This document shows positions 59,055 to 64,000 of a stretch of DNA of 64,000 nucleotides, piece by piece (position 1 is the first letter of the stretch; each line of letters opens with the position of its first letter). The notes beneath the pieces are model-generated. The model did not search any database. It was not told where the DNA came from and saw only the letters and a program-made list of their open reading frames with translations. The position numbers and the translations under genes are program-made. Location: NCBI GenBank assembly GCA_963662175.1, contig OY759217.1, positions 46,910,108 through 46,974,107 on the forward strand. The letters are read 5' to 3'. The stretch is from Aradus depressus (lineage: Eukaryota > Arthropoda > Insecta > Hemiptera > Aradidae).

Positions 59055-62000
59055 CTATAGATTTAATATTTGTTAAAACTGATAGAGAACGACCGGATTA
59101 TCTGAATCCTACACAAAAATCAAAATAAAAATGTTTTTCAAAAAATTCACGCTATTTAACGGTTTATAGGCTTAATAATTGTTAAAACTGATACGACAGA
59201 ATCAGATATATCCGAAAAGTCCCATTCGACGGACGACGTGCTCAAGGCTATTTTCAACCTAAGTGAAATTTCACCTAACCAAGTTTATTTACATAACATA
59301 CGTCTCATTATCGAGTACCTCACATTCGAAAAAGCCCTGGATCATCGCTTAAAGTCCCATCCGAAGGACAACGTGCTCAAAGTGTTTTTTAACTTCCCGA
59401 TTGAAACATCTGACCTAAGTGCCTCAGCTAGATTTCTAAGTGGCGATCCTGAGCTCGGTAGACTCCATTCTTGAAATTTCTCGCTTTTTAACGGTTTATA
59501 GATTTAATATTTGTTAAAACTGATAGAGAACGACCGGATTATCTGAATCCTACACAAAAATCAAAATAAAAATGTTTTTCAAAAAATTTGCGCTATTTAA
59601 CGGTTTATAGGCTTAATAATTGTTAAAACTGATACGAGAGATTCAGATTTATCCGGAAAGTCCCATCCGAAGGACGACGTGCTCAAGGCTATTTTCAACC
59701 TAAGTGATATTTCACCTACCCAGGTTTATTTACATAACATACGTCTCATTATCGAGTACCTCACATTCGAAAAAGCCCTGGATCATCGCTTAAAGTCCCA
59801 TCCGAAGGACGACGTGCTCAAAGTGTTTTTTAACTTCCCGATTGAAACATCTGACCTAAGTGCCTCAACTAGATTTCTAAGTGGCGATCCTGAGCTCGGT
59901 AGACTCCATTCTTGAAATTTCTCGCTTTTTAACGGTTTATAGATTTAATATTTGTTAAAACTGATAGAGAACGACCGGATTATCTGAATCCTACACAAAA
60001 ATCAAAATAAAAATGTTTTTCAAAAAATTTGCGCTATTTAACGGTTTATAGGCTTAATAATTGTTAAAACTGATACGACAGATTCAGATTTATCCGGAAA
60101 GTCCCATCCGAAGGACGACGTGCTCAAGGCTATTTTCAACCTAAGTGAAATTTCACCTACCCAGGTTTATTTACATAACATACGTCTCATTATCGAGTAC
60201 CTCACATTCGAAAAAGTCCTGGAATATCGCTTAAAGTCCCATCCGAAGGACGACGTGCTCATAGTTATTTCTCACTTCCCGATTAAAACATCTGACCTAA
60301 GTGCCTCAGCTAGATTTCTAAGTGGCGATCCTGAGCTCGGTAGACGCCATTCTTCAAATTTCTCGCTTTTTAACGGTTTATAGATTAAATATTTGTTAAA
60401 ACTGATAGAGAAGTGACCGGATTATCTGAATCCTACACAAAAATCAAAATAAAAATGTTTTTCAAAAAATTTGCGCTATTTAACGGTTTATAGGCTTAAT
60501 AATTGTTAAAACTGATACGACAGATTCAGATTTATCCGGAAAGTCCCATCCGAAGGACGACGTGCTGAAGGCTTTCAACCTAAGTAGAAATTGACCTACC
60601 CAGGTTTATTTACATAACATACGTCTCATTATCGAGTACCTCACATTCGAAAAAGCCCTGGATCATTGCTTAATGTCCCATCCGAAGGACGACGTGCTCA
60701 GAGTTATTTTTAGCTTCCCGATTAAAACATCTGACCTAAGTGCCTCAACTAGATTTCTAAGTGGCGATCCTGAGCTCGGTAGACTCCATTCTTGAAATTT
60801 CTCGCTTTTTAACGGTTTATAGATTTAATATTTGTTAAAACTGATAGAGAACGACCGGATTATCTGAATCCTACACAAAAATCAAAATAAAAATGTTTTT
60901 CAAAAAATTTGCGCTATTTAACGGTTTATAGGCTTAATAATTGTTAAAACTGATACGACAGATTCAGATTTATCCGGAAAGTCCCATCCGAAGGACGACG
61001 TGCTCAAGGCTATTTTCAACCTAAGTGAAATTTCACCTACCCAGGTTTATTTACATAACATACGTCTCATTATCGAGTACCTCACATTCGAAAAAGTCCT
61101 GGAATATCGCTTAAAGTCCCATCCGAAGGACGACGTGCTCATAGTTATTTCTCACTTCCCGATTAAAACATCTGACCTAAGTGCCTCAGCTAGATTTCTA
61201 AGTGGCGATCCTGAGCTCGGTAGACGCCATTCTTCAAATTTCTCGCTTTTTAACGGTTTATAGATTAAATATTTGTTAAAACTGATAGAGAAGTGACCGG
61301 ATTATCTGAATCCTACACAAAAATCAAAATAAAAATGTTTTTCAAAAAATTTGCGCTATTTAACGGTTTATAGGCTTAATAATTGTTAAAACTGATACGA
61401 CAGATTCAGATTTATCCGGAAAGTCCCATCCGAAGGACGACGTGCTGAAGGCTTTCAACCTAAGTAGAAATTGACCTACCCAGGTTTATTTACATAACAT
61501 ACGTCTCATTATCGAGTACCTCACATTCGAAAAAGCCCTGGATCATTGCTTAATGTCCCATCCGAAGGACGACGTGCTCAGAGTTATTTTTAGCTTCCCG
61601 ATTAAAACATCTGACCTAAGTGCCTCAACTAGATTTCTAAGTGGCGATCCTGAGCTCGGTAGACTCCATTCTTGAAATTTCTCGCTTTTTAACGGTTTAT
61701 AGATTTAATATTTGTTAAAACTGATAGAGAACGACCGGATTATCTGAATCCTACACAAAAATCAAAATAAAAATGTTTTTCAAAAAATTCACGCTATTTA
61801 ACGGTTTATAGGCTTAATAACTGTTAAAACTGATACGACAGAATCAGATATATCCGAAAAGTCCCATCCGACGGACGACGTGCTCAAGGCTATTTTCAAC
61901 CTAAGTGAAATTTCACCTAACCAGGTTTATTTACATAACATACGTCTCATTATCGAGTACCTCACATTCGAAAAAGCCCTGGATCATCGCTTAAAGTCCC

Positions 62001-63815
62001 ATCCGAAGGACGACGTGCTCAAAGTGTTTTTTAACTTCCTGATTGAAACATCTGACCTAAGTGCCTCAGCTAGATTTCTAAGTGGCGATCCTGAGCTCGG
62101 TAGACTCCATTCTTCAAATTTCTCGCTTTTTAACGGTTTATAGGCTTAATATTTGTTAAAACTGATACGAGAGATTCAGATTTATCCGGAAAGTCCCATC
62201 CGAAGGACGACGTGCTCAAGGCTATTTTCAACCTAAGTGAAATTTCACCTACCCAGGTTTATTTACATAACATACGTCTCATTATCGAGTACCTCACATT
62301 CGAAAAAGCCCTGGATCATCGCTTAAAGTCTCATCCGAAGGACGACGTGCTCAAAGTGTTTTTTAACTTCCCGATTGAAACATCTGACCTAAGTGCCTCA
62401 GCTAGATTTCTAAGTGGCGATCCTGAGCTCGGTAGACGCCATTCTTCAAATTTCTCGCTTTTTAACGGTTTATAGATTAAATATTTGTTAAAACTGATAG
62501 AGAAGTGACCGGATTATCTGAATCCTACACAAAAATCAAAATAAAAATGTTTTTCAAAAAATTTGCGCTATTTAACGGTTTATAGGCTTAATAATTGTTA
62601 AAACTGATACGAGAGATTCAGATTTATCCGGAAAGTCCCATCCGAAGGACGACGTGCTCAAGGCTATTTTCAACCTAAGTGAAATTTCACCTACCCAGGT
62701 TTATTTACATAACATACGTCTCATTATCGAGTACCTCACATTCGAAAAAGCCCTGGATCATCGCTTAAAGTCCCATCCGAAGGACGACGTGCTCAAAGTG
62801 TTTTTTAACTTCCCTATTGAAACATCTGACCTAAGTGCCTCAACTAGATTTCTAAGTGGCGATCCTGAGCTCGGTAGACTCCATTCTTGAAATTTCTCGC
62901 TTTTTAACGGTTTATAGATTTAATATTTGTTAAAACTGATAGAGAACGACCGGATTATCTGAATCCTACACAAAAATAAAAATAAAAATGTTTTTCAAAA
63001 AATTTGCGCTATTTAACGGTTTATAGGCTTAATAATTGTTAAAACTGATACGACAGATTCAGATTTATCCGGAAAGTCCCATCCGAAGGACGACGTGCTC
63101 AAGGCTATTTTCAACCTAAGTGAAATTTCACCTACCCAGGTTTATTTACATAACATACGTCTCATTATCGAGTACCTCACATTCGAAAAAGTCCTGGAAC
63201 ATCGCTTAAAGTCCCATCCGAAGGACGACGTGCTCATAGTTATTTTTCACTTCCCGATTAAAACATCTGACCTAAGTGCCTCAGCTAGATTTGTAAGTGG
63301 CGATCCTGAGCTCGGTAGACTCCATTCTTCAAATTTCTCGCTTTTTAACGGTTTATAGATTAAATATTTGTTAAAACTGATAGAGAACGACCGGATTATC
63401 TGAACCCCACACAAAAATCAAAATGAAAACGTTTTTCAAAAAATTCGCGCTATTTAACGGTTTATAGGCTTAATAATTGTTAAAACTGATACTACAGATT
63501 CAGATATATCCGGAAAGTCCCATCCGAAGGACGACGTGCTCAAGGATTTCAACCTAAGTGGAAATTGACCTACCCAGGTTTATTTACATAACATACGTCT
63601 CATTATCGAGTACCTCACATTCGAAAAAGCCCTGGATCATCGCTTAATGTCCCATCCGAAGGACGAAGTGCTCAAAGTTATTTTTAACTTCCCGATTAAA
63701 ACATCTAGCCTAAGTGCCTTAGCTAGATTTCTAAGTGGCGATCCTGAGCTCGGTAGACTCCATTCTTCAAATTTCTTGCTTTTCAACGGTTTATAGATTT
63801 AATATTTGTTAACTG
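59055..63815 (+). repeat. Satellite array B (regular 441-bp units)
   Basis: Equivalent positions occur at 59238, 59679, 60120, (60560), 61000, (61440), 61880, 62212, 62654 and 63095: steps of 440-442 bases, with one 332-base step from an internal deletion. Each unit holds two copies of 'catccgaaggacgacgtgct' about 135 bases apart and in the same frame. One frame reads ~108 residues (core RLIIEYLTFEKALDHRLKSH and ARFLSGDPELGRLHSSNFS); the following frame reads FIDLIFVKTDRERPDYLNPT. Differences among copies are mostly amino-acid changing, so there is no sign of present coding constraint. A 1,064-base stretch (59845-60908) recurs identically 880 bases later (60725-61788). Confidence 0.93.
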
Positions 63816-63983
63816 ACAGAGCCATAGAGTGTGCTGGTTTCGGATTATGCCAACGTCAGCACAACGTTCAGACTGACTTTAAATATGGTGACACCGATCC
63901 ACTATGGAAGAAAAATGCCAAAAAAAAAAAGATGTATGTATAGATATGAACACAAATTAAAACTTGTGTACATTGTGTTATAA

Positions 63984-64000
63984 TCTATATTAATAAAGCT
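63984..64000 (+). mobile_element. Start of a second Helitron-like copy, cut by the window end
   Basis: TCTATATTAATAAAGCT is identical to the first 17 bases of the element at 55691. Unique-looking sequence of about 170 bases separates it from the end of the satellite. The rest lies outside the window. Confidence 0.5.

Noticed and set aside
59238..63358. Series of 78-87-residue genes starting at regular steps
   Set aside because: Starts are GTG inside a repeat, not ATG; frames lie in satellite units and differ mainly by amino-acid-changing substitutions.

Overview
This is eukaryotic, AT-rich, intron-bearing DNA, most likely from an insect. A hemipteran is possible, but nothing in the window proves it. 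The evidence is three host genes with arthropod-like protein sequence and GT-AG introns, set in a very dense bed of transposable elements: Jockey-clade and I-clade non-LTR retrotransposons, tRNA-derived SINEs, pogo/Tigger, Tc1 and hAT DNA elements, and a Helitron-like element. There is no prokaryotic gene organisation.

Host genes. (1) A membrane dipeptidase (DPEP family, M19) lies on the + strand. Eight exons from 12239 to 24858 join in frame to give 311 residues; the N-terminal part, including the first two metal ligands, lies before the window or was not found. (2) A complete gene for the RNA polymerase II nuclear import factor IWR1/SLC7A6OS lies on the - strand, 44221 down to 27530. Its seven exons join in perfect phase to 307 codons, close to the length of the human protein. 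(3) An intronless gene for RNase P/MRP subunit RPP21 lies wholly inside intron 1 of the IWR1 gene on the same strand (42346 to 41831). The dipeptidase and IWR1 genes converge tail to tail.

Layout. 1-12.2 kb is repeats: a pogo-like MITE, a 19-bp minisatellite arranged in 423-bp higher-order units, and a Tc1 transposase fossil apparently split by a nearly intact Jockey element whose ORF2 is broken by one missing base in a C run. 12.2-27 kb is the dipeptidase gene; its introns hold a hAT derivative with a perfect 8-bp target duplication, four tRNA-derived SINE insertions, a 483-bp foldback element and LINE fragments. 27.5-44.2 kb is the IWR1 gene; its introns hold a 5'-truncated Jockey copy with a 13-bp target duplication, many copies of an unclassified repeat called R-II here, foldback repeats and RPP21. 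45-64 kb is almost wholly tandem repeat: a 440-bp satellite with protein-like reading frames, split at one place by a full-length I-clade retrotransposon with an intact 1,233-residue ORF2, and at another by a Helitron-like unit filled with 140-bp and 66-bp tandem repeats.

The three host genes are not an operon and share no pathway, although IWR1 and RPP21 both serve nuclear RNA machinery. The most unusual parts are the nested RPP21 gene, the satellite block with frame-preserving periods (441, 135 and 66 bp), and the set of insertions datable by their target duplications. All family names here come from reading motifs by eye; no database search was possible.
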